Assembly (NCBI RefSeq): GCF_020509005.1
Contig: NC_063024.1
Span: forward strand, 1,302,001-1,366,000
DNA length: 64,000 bases
Reading direction: 5' to 3'
Source: Fulvia fulva
Taxonomy: Eukaryota; Ascomycota; Dothideomycetes; Mycosphaerellales; Mycosphaerellaceae
Shown here: positions 33,801 to 44,445 of the stretch, in pieces
How positions within the stretch are numbered: position 1 is the stretch's first letter
How the letters are laid out: each line of letters opens with the position of its first letter
Position numbers and translations under genes: made by a program
Notes under the pieces: generated by a model
Told to the model about the DNA's origin: nothing
Database searches by the model: none
The model's input: only the letters and a program-made list of their open reading frames with translations

Positions 33801-34999
33801 CCCTACTTTCCGTACCTTCCCTTTAGATGTTTACTCGTCTAGCCATTTCTTAACTACCTCGTTCTCCTTCTTAGCTAGGCCGTAGGGCTTACGGTATAGT
33901 AGCTCTTATAGACTATTAGGCTTAATATAAACCTTATAATCTACGCCTAGTCGGTAAGGTGGGAGTCCTTTATAATCCTTAGCTAAGAAAGCGTCCGTAA
34001 TATCGTAGTATATCGGCGGTAACTTCTCCTTCGGGTTGTAATTAACCTACTTGTTTAAGAATTGGTCTAGATTATTAGTAGCTATTCTACTTGGCTTAAG
34101 CTCTCCGTCGTCGCTCTTACGCCTAGTAGGCATAATATAGAAGCACTTAGCCCTAGGCCGGTACGCGTATATTCTCTACGCGCGTCAAGAAACGCCCTAG
34201 TAGTCTACTTCTTTATCGTCTATATCTTCTAGGTTATATAATAAGACGTTTAGCTCCGCCCCTCCTACTATAAAGCTCGCTACTTCTCTAGTAAAGAGCT
34301 CTAGTCTATCCCGTACTAGTGCCTACTTCTTCTTCTCGCGATAGTTTAGGGATTATAATGTTATCGATGTCTTATTCTATAGATAGTGACCAAAGTAGTA
34401 TTCCAATCTAAATACCACCTCGCCTATCTCCTAGAAGATGTTTAGGTTATACGCTATAAGCTACGGTAGGCTAAAGACGATATTATATTCGAGGTCGGTA
34501 ACGTAGTATAATATTTACTTATAATGATTACCGATAACTACGTCTATAAGGGCCGCGTATATAATCTACCGTATAGTAGCCGTTCTATCTCCTAGTATTA
34601 GTCGTCGGCTTTACGCCAAAGGGATTAGGGGTATTATGTATTTGCGTATAAATTTCTAGTTAAGAAAGAGAGAGGTAGAAGTAGAATCTATAAGGCCTCG
34701 AGCCTTTCTATATTATATTATTACGGGTAATAATATATACGGGTATATAGCTAGCTATTATTTATCTAGTACGTATACCGATATCTTAAGCTCCTTACTA
34801 TAGTCTATTACCGTCTCTTACATTTTGTGTCTCCTAATCTTATATACTTTCTATCCTAGGAAGTTCGGGTAACCGCTATCTACTACGCTTAGGTAGCGGT
34901 CGTACTATTTCCCTACTACGGATCGGCGGCTAGGGAACTAAGGTTCGCGTTCGGATTCGGCGTAGTATTACGTAGACGCGGTAGGTAATAGTCGCTATC

Positions 35000-36149
35000 G
35001 TACCTATATATTAGGTATTTAGGGTTAGTCGATACGTAAGAACCTATACGGTAGCGGTAGTACTTACCCTACTTCTTAAGGTCTTCGCGCTACTTACGAT
35101 TAAGCGTAGGTAGGTTCTATAGATATGTCGGTAGATCCTCCTTCTTCTTAGTACTAGCGTACTATAGTAGGCGCTATACTAAGGCACCTACTATACCGGT
35201 AGCGGTACTAGTAACTACGTTACCGTTATTCTAGTTATTCTAGCCGCTATTACCGTTCGAGTTACTATTACTACGGGGGCGCTCCTTCTACGGGTATAGT
35301 CGATCTGTCTCGTAGAAGCTCTCGTCTAGTACGGTATACTCCTCGATAACGTCTTATATACTATCTAGGCGGCGGTCGACTTCGCGGTCGCTAAAGGTCT
35401 TAATAAAGTACTTACGGTTTAGTCGGTTACGGAATAGTATAAGCTCGGTCTTATTAGTCTATAATATCTAGGCGCGTAACTTCGAGTAGCGTATATAGAA
35501 GGCTATAAAGGTTTCGTCTTGTTCTTACTTATAGGTAGCAATATTAACTATAGCTATAGTTCCTTCATTACGTATACTATATTAGCGTGTTATCTAATCT
35601 AATAACTCTTCTCTAGTCTTAAACTCGTTAGAGGACTACTATCTAGGTATATAGATCCTCGGCTTAATACTTCGCTAAGGATCACCTTACTTCTACCTAT
35701 ATACGAAGGGTAGACTATCTACCTTAGTACGGAAGGTTACTATAGTTAGCTTTAGGAGAACACTACTATACTAGCTATCGAAATTAGGGTCATTATCGTT
35801 CTTAAAGTACTTAGGGTTAGGCATACCCTTACTGATCTCTATACCGCGAGTAAGGGTACGGTTAATAGTAAAGAGACGTTCTAGAAGGTTAACTAGTAGT
35901 ATCTAAGTACGGGTGTTATATATTCTCGAGTCACGACTATTGTTAGGTCCTAGTCGCGGACGGTTGTTATTACGTCCTCGGCTATTATTACTACGGTTAT
36001 AGTCGTCTCTATCGTTATTACCACCACCGCTACCGCCACCTCTACTAGTAGCTTCGCGATACCTACGTAATAGCTACTCGAGTAAGGTCTCGCGTAGGCG
36101 GGAACGAGAGGGTCGGCGGCCTAAGCGGCCCCTACCTCCGTTCTATATA
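35000..36149 (-). pseudogene. Gypsy gag, 3' part
   Basis: The minus-strand frame holds an Arg/Gly/Asn-rich stretch, GIEISKGMPNPKYFKNDNDP, a FKTREELLDWITR segment and FIAFYIRYSKLRA. These resemble the capsid region of Gypsy-type gag proteins. The 5' part continues at 42124-43100 beyond the Copia-2 insertion and is rich in coiled-coil residues (KENLGGNLDEVYLLLDKVE). Confidence 0.6.
36145..36149 (+). repeat. Target-site duplication of Copia-2 (left)
   Basis: ATATA directly before the LTR at 36150 is matched by ATATA at 42119-42123. Confidence 0.85.
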
Positions 36150-36655
36150 TATTAAACGGTGTTCGTAGCGGAAGCTAGCCTTAGGATATTCGTAGATAGT
36201 TGTAATGAGTCGAGTATAATAGTCGAGGTTATAGTAGTTAAGAGTAGTAGACTTGCTTTGTTACTTGTCCTATCTAGAGGGCTTATTCTACTCTTATTTA
36301 TATTCGATTATAGACTCCTAGAGCCTTCTATACTACGTAATCTATTACGTAGTATATTTATAATAAGAAGCGGATTTGTAAGAAGTTATATCTCGTAGAT
36401 TCTATTAAATTCTATAGGTTATCTTCTAGACTACCTAGAGCGTTCTAGATTTTAATATAATTAGAACATAGCTAGTTCTAAAGATACTATAGGCCGGGAG
36501 TCCGGCGCTAGCCTATTACGGCCTAGACAAGCATTTCCGTACGATTCTAGCAATACTAGGAGCTTACGGGTTGTTAGAATCTATCGGATTTGATAGTCTA
36601 CCGCTTTATAATAGTATATCTCGCTAAGTAGCTATATAAAGCTTATAAACTAATA
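36150..36655 (-). repeat. Copia-2 3' LTR, 506 bp
   Basis: It differs from the 5' LTR at a modest number of C/T and G/A positions by eye. Almost the same sequence occurs inverted at 20052-20557. Confidence 0.9.
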
Positions 36656-36689
36656 AGGATAAAAGAGTACTAGTATGATATAAGAACTA

Positions 36690-38675
36690 GCCGTAAATAA
36701 AGTCCCGTAGCCTCTTAAAATTCGGCGAGTCTAGAGCTTTAGTTAAAATATCCGCTATTTCTTCTTTTGTAGGGATATACTCTAGACTTATTATTTTTTC
36801 TTGAACGCACTCTCGAACTAAGTGATGTTGTATATCGATGTGCTTTGTCTTAGCGTGGTGTTCGGGATTATAAGCTAGTTCTATCGCGGATTTAGAATCC
36901 GTAAGAATAGTATTAAGGCCCGTACTAATTCCTATCTCAAGATATATATCTCTTAGGAATAAGAACTCTTTTATAGTCTCTTTTAGGGCTATATATTCGG
37001 CTTTGCAACTCGATAGCGCGACCGATTTTTGTAGGATACTACGCTAACTTATAGGCGCTTTAGGTCCTATAGTAAAAATATATCCCGTAGTACTTTTTCT
37101 AGTCGTAAAATCACCCCCCTAATCGGCATCGCTATAGCCTAATAATAGGGGTGACGATTGCGCTTTATAGACTAGTTTTAGCTCGTAAGCCTTAGGATCG
37201 TTCAAGTATTTCTAAATCCTATTCAGGGCTTTAAAATGTGAGCTATCGGGATTAGAGGCAAATTTAGCTACTTGCCCTACGGCGTAGCCTATATCTAGCC
37301 TTGTTTTAGTAGCTAGATAAATTAAGGACCCTACTTCGGCTTGAAATAGCCGAGTATCCTATAGACTAGCTCGTTCCTTATTCTTTTCTAGACGTAGGCT
37401 ATTTTCTATAGGGCTACTAACCGGATTAAGACCTCTCTTATTAAATCTAGTAAGGATCTTATCTAAATACTCTTTTTGACTTAGAGTAATAGACTTATTT
37501 TCGTAATTACGCGTTACTTCGATCCCTAGATAGTAGTTTACGTCGCCTAAATCACTTAGTTCTAGCGACTTAGAGAGGTTATCCTTAAGTTCCCTAACTA
37601 GTCCTTCGTTAGGACTAAATATAAGCATATCGTCTACGTAGTACGTTATTATAATGCCCGTATTAGCGTTTTTCAACGCTACCTCGTCTTTCTTAAGCGG
37701 AACAAAGCCTAGCTTTTGAAGTATAGACTTAAGGTATAAGTACTATTGTCTAGAGGCTTGTTTTAAGCCGTATAACGCCGTATTTAGACGGCAAACTCTC
37801 GGAGTATTATCCTCGAAACCTAAGGGCTGTTCGATATATAATTCTTTATCTATAGGGCTATTAGGGAAAGCTAATTTAACGTCCTATTGCTTTATTTCCC
37901 AATTATTATAAGCCGCAAAATAGAATAACGAACGCCAAGTTTCGGGTCGACAAGTATTACTAAATGTCTCGCCGTAATCTACTCCGAATATTTGTTTAAA
38001 GCCCTTTACGACCTACCGACTCTTATATTTAATTATATTGCCTTTAGCGTCGGTTTTAGTCTTATAAACCTACCGTCCTTTAAGGGCTACGCGATCCTTA
38101 GGAAGGTTAACTAAGTCCCAAGTTTTTAGCTTATTTAAGTCGCCTATTTCGAATTTCATAGACTCTAGCCATTTGACTTTATTAGGACTAGTAATCGCGT
38201 CTTTATAAGTAATAAAATTGGCGGTCTGCTCGCTATAATTAGCGAGTAGCGCTAGCTCGTCTTCTAATCCGTCGTCTTCTAAAGTCTTAGAACCATTAGA
38301 TTCTAACAGATTATTAGAAATTAACGGGTTATTAGAAATCGACGGGCCGTCTAATTCCTTATTCGCCTCTATAGATATAGGGTCTACGTTGTCGTTCATA
38401 TTTTCTAGAGGACTAGAACGAGTAGTATTAGCCCTATTTTGCAAATTTGTAGAAGGAGTAGCGCTAAAATCGCTATTATCGAGGTTGATAGCGGGACTAA
38501 GAGCCTCTACGCTTCCGGAGGTATTTTTCCTAGACGTATCTAAGCGTAGTCTCTTATTACTCGGCTCGTTTTACTTCGTAGCTATTTTATTTCGTTCGCT
38601 AGAAGCTTTAGTATCCTCGCTAATTTTTAAATTATCGGTTACCTCGGATTCGCTAACTATAGCGGGTTCTTCGGA
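36690..38675 (-). pseudogene. Copia-2 reverse transcriptase and RNase H
   Basis: Downstream of the stop at 38676 the same frame continues with YKDAITSPNKVKWLESMKFE and TKTDAKGNIIKYKSR. It also has NTALYGLKQASRQ, the intact active site TYYVDDMLIF near 37630, YLGIEVTRNYE, and RNase H segments with LLGYSDAD, SVALSSCKAEYIALKE and AKTKHIDIQHHLVRE. TAG stops stand at expected Trp positions such as GR-VYK, SR-VVKGF, DAD-GG and IS-RS. The enzyme would copy element RNA into cDNA in virus-like particles. Confidence 0.85.
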
Positions 38676-40928
38676 TTAAGGACTATCTAAAAAGGTTCCT
38701 TCTAAGACTCTTACGTCTCTAGCAAAGAATACTTTTCTAGAGTCTAGATCTAATAGTTTGTAGTTACCGTAGTCGGTATAACCTAATAGAATAGCCTTTT
38801 TCGCCCTAGTTTCGAGTTTTTTAGGACTCGGATTACGATAATAGGCAATAGATCCAAAGATTTTAATATTATTAAGGTCGGGTTTAGTCCCGTACCTAAC
38901 TTTGTACGGGGATTTAAAGCCTAAGCTAGAATACGGCGTACGATTATAGATAAAAATCGCCGCTAAAACGGCTTCTCCCCAAAAATATTTAGGTAGCCTA
39001 GACTCGTATAACATAGCTCGTACTTTAGTTATTATAGTACGATTAGGCCTTTCTATTTTAGCGTTTTGCTCCGGACAATACGGCGCGATCAGCTCGCGTA
39101 TAATACCGCTATTCCGTACTAGTTCTTCGAATTCTTTAGTTAGAAATTCGAGAGCATTATCCGATTTAAGGATCTTAAGCTTAGGCCTTTTATTATTGGC
39201 TACGCTATTAGACGAAGAATTCTCGGTACGTAATTTATAGGCATAAAAAAAACGAAAAGCTTTGGACTTAGACTTAATTATATCCGCCTCTATAAACCTA
39301 GAGTAATGATCGATAAAGCTAATAAAATAACAAAGTCCGCGATTAGTCCTAGGCTCTATAGGACCGCAGATATAGAAACTAACTTTATCTAGGAAGGCTT
39401 TAGCTTTCGTGCTCGTAATACTTATTTTATTAATTTTGCGCGTAAATTTCGCCCTAAGGCAAACGTCGCAATTTACGAGCCTAGGATCGTTTTTGTCTAC
39501 CTTTACGCCTAATTTTTCTAAGGCGCTAGGATTTATATGTCCTAGTCTTTTATGCCAAATTAGCGAATTATTCTCGCTATTAGATAGGGTATAGAACGTA
39601 CCCTCTTCGTCTTTCGAGTCTTTAGGTAGGCTATTATTCGGAGAATAAACAGCTAACTTATATAGCGATTTGTCTTTATTAGCCCGCGTTATAAGGGCAT
39701 TATTTTCGCTATACAAATCTATAACGCCGTTCTTAAGACGGGCATAGCAATTACGAGCATCTAATTGCGCTAGACTTATAAGATTTACGCCAAACTCGGG
39801 TATATAAAGGCAATCCTTAAGAAGAACTACCTTATTAGTGTCTTTAAAGCGCATTTTTATATCTCCTTGCCCGTAGGAGACTATTTGCCCGGCGTTAGCC
39901 CACCGTAATACGGTAGTAGTATCCCGGAATGTAGTGAGATAGTCTCTATTTGCTATAATATGCCGGGAAGCGCCCGAATCTAGGACAAACTCGGTACTTT
40001 TAGCGCTTTTATCGCGACTATTATCGCTATTTATGCTTAAAACGGCGGTATTATTCAATTCTTCGCCGCCTAAGTCCTCTATATTAGAGAATAGTACTTC
40101 GACTTTGCTAACTTCGTTAGAGTTAGCAAATAGCGCGTCGCTATCCTCCTTAGAATCCTTATCCCTTTTCTTAAAAGTCTTATGTCTTAGATTAGGATTC
40201 TTTTTAAAATACGTAGATTCGATATAGCCCTTTTTATCGTAATAGGAACATACTTTATTCGAATTAGCGTGTTTAGGACCTTTATTTCCCGGCCGTTTAG
40301 GCCCGTATCTCTTAGGCTTTCCTTTAGAAGAATTGCTAACAAATAAAGCGCTATCTTCCTTATCTTTAGCGCTATATCTTTGCGATTCGTCTAGTAAATT
40401 ACTCAATAATTTTTCGAGAGAATAAGCCTCTATATTAGCTCTTAGGTTTCGACTAATAGAGGTAATAAACGACTCGCATTCGTCCGTAAGATTATTTAAA
40501 GTCCACGCTATTATAGCGGTCTTAGGCAACTCGACGCCTTTAGATTTAAGGTCGTCGTATAGACGGCAAATCGTAGTCGTGAATTTTTCTACCGAGTTAT
40601 TACTCTTAGAGATCGTAGTATTAAATAGCTCTCTCAAAAGTAAGAACGAGGAATTAAATCCTTTAGGACTATATAAGTCCTCTAAGGAATTCCACGCTTC
40701 TAGGGCCGTATGCTTATTTTGAATTTGTAGAAGAGGCCCGTCCTTAATAGATAACCTAATAATGGCGAGCGCTTTGTTTTTAATTTCTTCATCGTCCGTA
40801 ATAGGTTCCTCTATAGCCTGATTTAGGCCTTCTTTCGTAAGGTACGCTTTTATCCTTAGGGCCCAAAATTTATAATTAGATTGGCCCCTTAGACGCGTAA
40901 TATTAAATGTCTTATTGTTTGAAGACAT
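38676..40928 (-). pseudogene. Copia-2 gag-protease-integrase frame (750 codons)
   Basis: The ATG at 40928 opens MSSNNKTFNITRLRGQSNYK, the copia gag (UBN2-type) start, which covers about residues 1-190. A gag zinc knuckle near 40205-40250 keeps only the first Cys; the second Cys, the His and the last Cys are all Tyr. The protease motif DSGASRHI is near residue 314. The pre-integrase HHCC site (HKRLGH, CDVC) is at about 457-490. In the integrase core the first catalytic Asp position reads Tyr (VSFYICGP). SDNALEF near 589 and the ERPNR Glu near 626 are kept. The frame ends at a TAA where a duplicate copy has CAA (Gln). It is inactive as it stands, although the frame is unusually well preserved. 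Confidence 0.88.
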
Positions 40929-41600
40929 CTTGAAAAAAGCGTCCTTTAGAAAGTCAAGAGCTTTATTTAAAAATCGCCCTTTCCTTTTATAGAGAGATAG
41001 GCACAATACTTTAGCTACTTTCGTAGGCTCCCGCCCTCAGATTTCGCTATTTTTCGTCCTAGCGTATTAGTATACGGATTGCTAGTAGGTTCCTCGTAAG
41101 GATTTTATACTACTAGTAACGCTAAAATTCCTAATTACTTAGAATAGCGCTCCGAAGGGACTTTGTAACGCCACAGGCTCTCTATAGTTAGATTCGTCGT
41201 ATATTCCCGATCCGGAAACAGGTTGGTTTGAATTTTGAGGTCGTAGGGTTGTCGAGTTATCGAATTTACGAAGTTGTAATAATTATAGTAAGTCGCAATC
41301 CTCGTAGCTTCGAAATGCGGGGTACTTCCGTAAACAGAAGGTTTGCCGAGACTAGCGCTGATTTTTCGCCGGGATGTTAGGATATCCGGGGTGTTTCCCT
41401 TTTTAGTATAGTCCGCTTATTTATAACGCGGGGAATCCCTATCCGTGTCGGACCTTCTAGTAGATTCGCGCGATTTTTGCCGTTTCTCGTTTGTTTCCTC
41501 GGGTTTCTTCGGTCGCTACGCCGCTTGTCGTATATATAGGGCGTAGTTATCGTTCCTAATCGGTAGAAGCGACTAGGTTCCGTAGGCTAAGAGCTGATCC

Positions 41601-41612
41601 GGGCTCATAACC
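41601..41612 (-). promoter_or_regulatory. Copia-2 primer-binding site
   Basis: GGTTATGAGCCC (minus strand) immediately follows the 5' LTR. It is the exact complement of GGGCTCATAACC in the anticodon loop of fungal initiator tRNA-Met, so priming by a tRNA half-molecule is expected. Confidence 0.78.
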
Positions 41613-42118
41613 TATTAGAAGGTGTTTGTAGCGGAAGCTAGCCTTGGGATATTCGTAGATAGTCGTAATAAGTCGAGTATAATAGTCGAGGTTATAGTAG
41701 TTAAGAGTAGTAGACTTGCTTTGTTGCTTGTCCTATCTAGAGGGCTTATTCTACTCTTATTTATATTCGATTATAGATTTCTAGAACCTTCTATACTACG
41801 TAATCTATTACGTAGTATATCTATAATAAGAAGCGGATTTGTAAGAAGTTATATCTCGTAGATTCTATTAAATTCTATAGCTTGTCTTCTAGACTACCTA
41901 GAGCGTTCTAGATCTTAATATAATTAGAACATAGCTAGTTCTAAAGATACTATAAGCCGGGAGTCCGGCGCTAGCCTATTACGGCTTAGACAAGCATTTC
42001 CGTACAATCCTAGCGATACTAGGAGCTTACGGGTTGTTAGAATCTATCGGATTTAATAGTCTACCGCTTTATAATAGTATATCTCGCTAAGTAGCTATAT
42101 AAAGCTTATAAACTAATA
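41613..42118 (-). repeat. Copia-2 5' LTR, 506 bp
   Basis: It pairs with 36150-36655. The outer flank starts with the ATATA duplication at 42119-42123. Confidence 0.9.
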
Positions 42119-43119
42119 ATATAGTGTCTCCTACCTTAAGCCGAGCCTTTAGGTCATCGACTTCTTATTATAGGGCCTAGTTCTTTGCCTTAGTATCTTA
42201 TGCCTTCTTCTTCTCCTTCTCGTAGATCTCGCTAAACTGCTTATATAGGTTATTAGCTTCCTTTCATTTCTTCTCTAGCTCTTATAACTTAGCTAGGTCG
42301 TAATCCTTCTTACTCTTAAGATCTACTACTATTTTCTATATAGTAATTTCTTTATTTCGTAGTATCTTATAGATACGGTTGTATTCGGTATATAGCGTAG
42401 TGTACTAGGTGTTCTAGAGGTTGTTAGCTCGCTCTATTATATCGAGTTGTCTACCCTTAGTAATCGCCGTATTAACTACTTATAGTACGAAGTCGTAGGT
42501 AGTCTTCGGGTGTTAGGATATAAGGGTCGTAAGGTTGTCTAGGGTAACATTCTAGTATTCGGATACGAGAATATGTTCTACCTTATCGAGTAATAGATAT
42601 ACCTCGTCTAGGTTACCGCCTAGGTTCTCTTTAAGCTTAAACTCGAACAGTTCTATAAAGTTAATCTTACTACCTTCTTCTCGCTTAAAGGCCTTCTAGT
42701 AAGCGTTATTAATCTCTTATTATAGCGCGACACCGGTGTCTACTATAACCCGCCGGTTATCGTCCTATATCTAACTCTAAGGAAAAGAGGAGAGGTCGGG
42801 GAAAAGAGATATACGCTACTTACTTTTGCCCTTAGGCTTAGGTAGCGGTAGTATACCGCTGTTCGCTATTTATAAAGTTATATTATCTAGGTTCGGGGGA
42901 GGCGTAACGGTACCTATATCCTAACTATCTACGAGCGCGTAACTACCTACTAATAATGTCGCCGCGTTACGTTCTCTAGGTATCTACGCGCTATACGCCT
43001 TACCGTATTCTATATTCTAATACGACTCTACGCGTTCTCGAGTTCTACGGTTCTATCTATTCCTATTATTACGCGTCCCTTACCTAGATCCGCGATCTAG
43101 GTAGGGTAGTAGAATAAAC

Positions 43120-43303
43120 TATAAGGGCGCGCGTACTATAGGGTCCGAACGAGATAGTTATTATTCTACGAAGCTACGAAAGGGGAGCGCGAGGCGCGGC
43201 GAAGTTATAAAGTAAAGCTAAGCTACGCTAACCTAATACGGAAGGTCCGCGGTTTAGCCGGGCCGACGTAGCTATAGTAAGGAGTTACGGGCTACCTATA
43301 ACA
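43120..43303 (-). repeat. Gypsy 5' LTR, 184 bp
   Basis: In element orientation it starts TGTTATAGGTAGCCCG and ends CCCTTATA. Its outer neighbour at 43304 is LINE-1 sequence. Confidence 0.85.
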
Positions 43304-44211
43304 CTATAGTTAACGTTATACTAGATAATACTTAGCGTATCGAGCCTAGTTATCGTTATCGATAATCATTTCCTCTATAATATCCTATATTCTACTACCT
43401 AGCGCGTCCTAGTCTATACCTATCGGCTATATACTAAAGGGGAGCCGGGCCTAGTTAGATTCCCTCGCCGTAGCTAGTAGAGTACGTAGCCTCCCGTACG
43501 CCCTAGGTTACGTATCCTTTATTTTATTCTCGGCCCTAGGGCGCTTATACCCGACCGCCGCTAGCTAGTTCTAGTATAGACTAGCCTTACGGTTACCGTA
43601 GAGTCTTAGAGCGACGGTTCTATTTATAATTACCTTGTTTTTCGCTAGTTTCCGCTATAGGTATTCCGCGCTATACGATAGGTAGTACCCCGGACAGTTC
43701 GCGTATCACGTTAGAAGTGTAGGAAGTTATTGTACGGGCTCATATAGGGTGTTTCAAAAGCAGGTTGTGTATTGCATGTGTCTATCTAGAATGGACAAGT
43801 GTTGCTCTTGAAGAGGCTGTAGGTGACTAATTAGTCACCTGATTCTTAGCGTACGTGGCCTCAAGTTTTGATGATAGGATATTGCCTATGTGCACGCTCG
43901 GATCGCGACATCGCGTACCGCCTCGTAGCCGATATATAGTCCCTAGATATATAGTCTCCTATATAGTTTAAGTAGGCCTACTTATTTATATACGTATAGA
44001 TTTAGTGTCTATACTATTAGCATTTAAAGTATTAGAGGACACGGAAGGATAGGAGTACTTTTCGACTATCTTAAGGCTATACTACTAGATTAGGCCTTGT
44101 TCTATTACTAGATCCGCCGCTTTTACGTCTTATAGCTATACGATTAGCGCCGAGGCCTTCTTACCTTCTAGCTATTTCCTATAGAGCTAAGTCGCCTTCT
44201 AGATTAGAGAG
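43304..44211 (-). mobile_element. Old LINE-1 copy (copy III), first piece
   Basis: Minus-strand LINE-1 sequence corresponds to 55911-56607 of copy II, with many extra C-to-T and G-to-A changes. It carries the 205-bp insertion at 43706-43910 and is split at 44211 by Copia-1, with a GAGAG duplication. It resumes at 59737. Confidence 0.82.
43699..43917. mobile_element. Short unmutated insertion with 7-bp target duplication
   Basis: A 205-bp sequence (43706-43910) interrupts LINE-1 between two copies of TCGCGTA (43699-43705 and 43911-43917). Compared with its surroundings it is rich in CpA and TpG, so it shows no RIP. It holds a perfect 20-bp palindrome at 43821-43840 (AGGTGACTAATTAGTCACCT). Weakly similar inverted stretches occur near 43741 and 43892. 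Size, duplication and lack of coding capacity suggest a MITE-like non-autonomous DNA element, but I do not recognise the family. Confidence 0.6.
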
Positions 44212-44445
44212 TATTAAGAATATAGAGACCGTAGGACAAGTATATAGGTATAAGTATATTATATAACTAGATCACGTGACTAGGGTTTACTAGCCTATAG
44301 GCTAGTAAATATCCGGATACCTAGTATCTACCTATACTAATACCGGCGATACTATATATAGATATACGCTATCCTATTAGGTCCTTCTTCGTCTTTCGTA
44401 TAATCCGCCGTCTTCTACTACTACGTAACTCGTACCTATTTAATA
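44212..44445 (+). repeat. Copia-1 5' LTR, 234 bp
   Basis: It starts TATTAAGAATATAG (originally TGTTAAGAACATA) and ends CTATTTAATA. The primer-binding site GGTTATAAGTCCGGG follows directly at 44446. Confidence 0.88.

Larger units (their letters stand above)
36150..42118 (-). mobile_element. Copia-2, full-length, minus strand
   Basis: This 5969-bp element has 506-bp LTRs at both ends (36150-36655 and 41613-42118) and a perfect 5-bp target duplication (ATATA), inserted in Gypsy gag. Directly inside the 5' LTR is the primer-binding site (41601-41612), complementary to the initiator tRNA-Met anticodon loop. Gag, protease and integrase read as one open frame of 750 codons (40928-38676). Reverse transcriptase and RNase H (about 38675-36690) continue in the same frame but carry several TAG stops. 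Terminal bases TATTAG...CTAATA suggest original TGTTAG...CTAACA. Confidence 0.9.
30114..43303 (-). mobile_element. Gypsy chromovirus-type element, minus strand, split by Copia-2
   Basis: LTRs of 184 bp (30114-30297 and 43120-43303) bound an internal region of about 6.8 kb once the Copia-2 insertion (36150-42118 plus one ATATA) is removed. On the minus strand the order is gag (about 43000-42119, then 36149-35000), protease region, reverse transcriptase (about 33800-33200), RNase H (about 33050-32600), integrase (about 32120-31330) and a chromodomain-like end (about 30960-30770). A purine tract lies at 30298-30310 in minus orientation. Flanks are Copia-1 on the left and LINE-1 on the right, with no matching target duplication (AGCAT against CTATA). 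All frames are RIP-damaged. Confidence 0.82.

Noticed and set aside
43821..43840. Palindrome considered as a transcription terminator or operator
   Set aside because: It sits in the middle of a short insertion in a eukaryotic transposon with no nearby gene, so a hairpin within a MITE-like element is the simpler reading.
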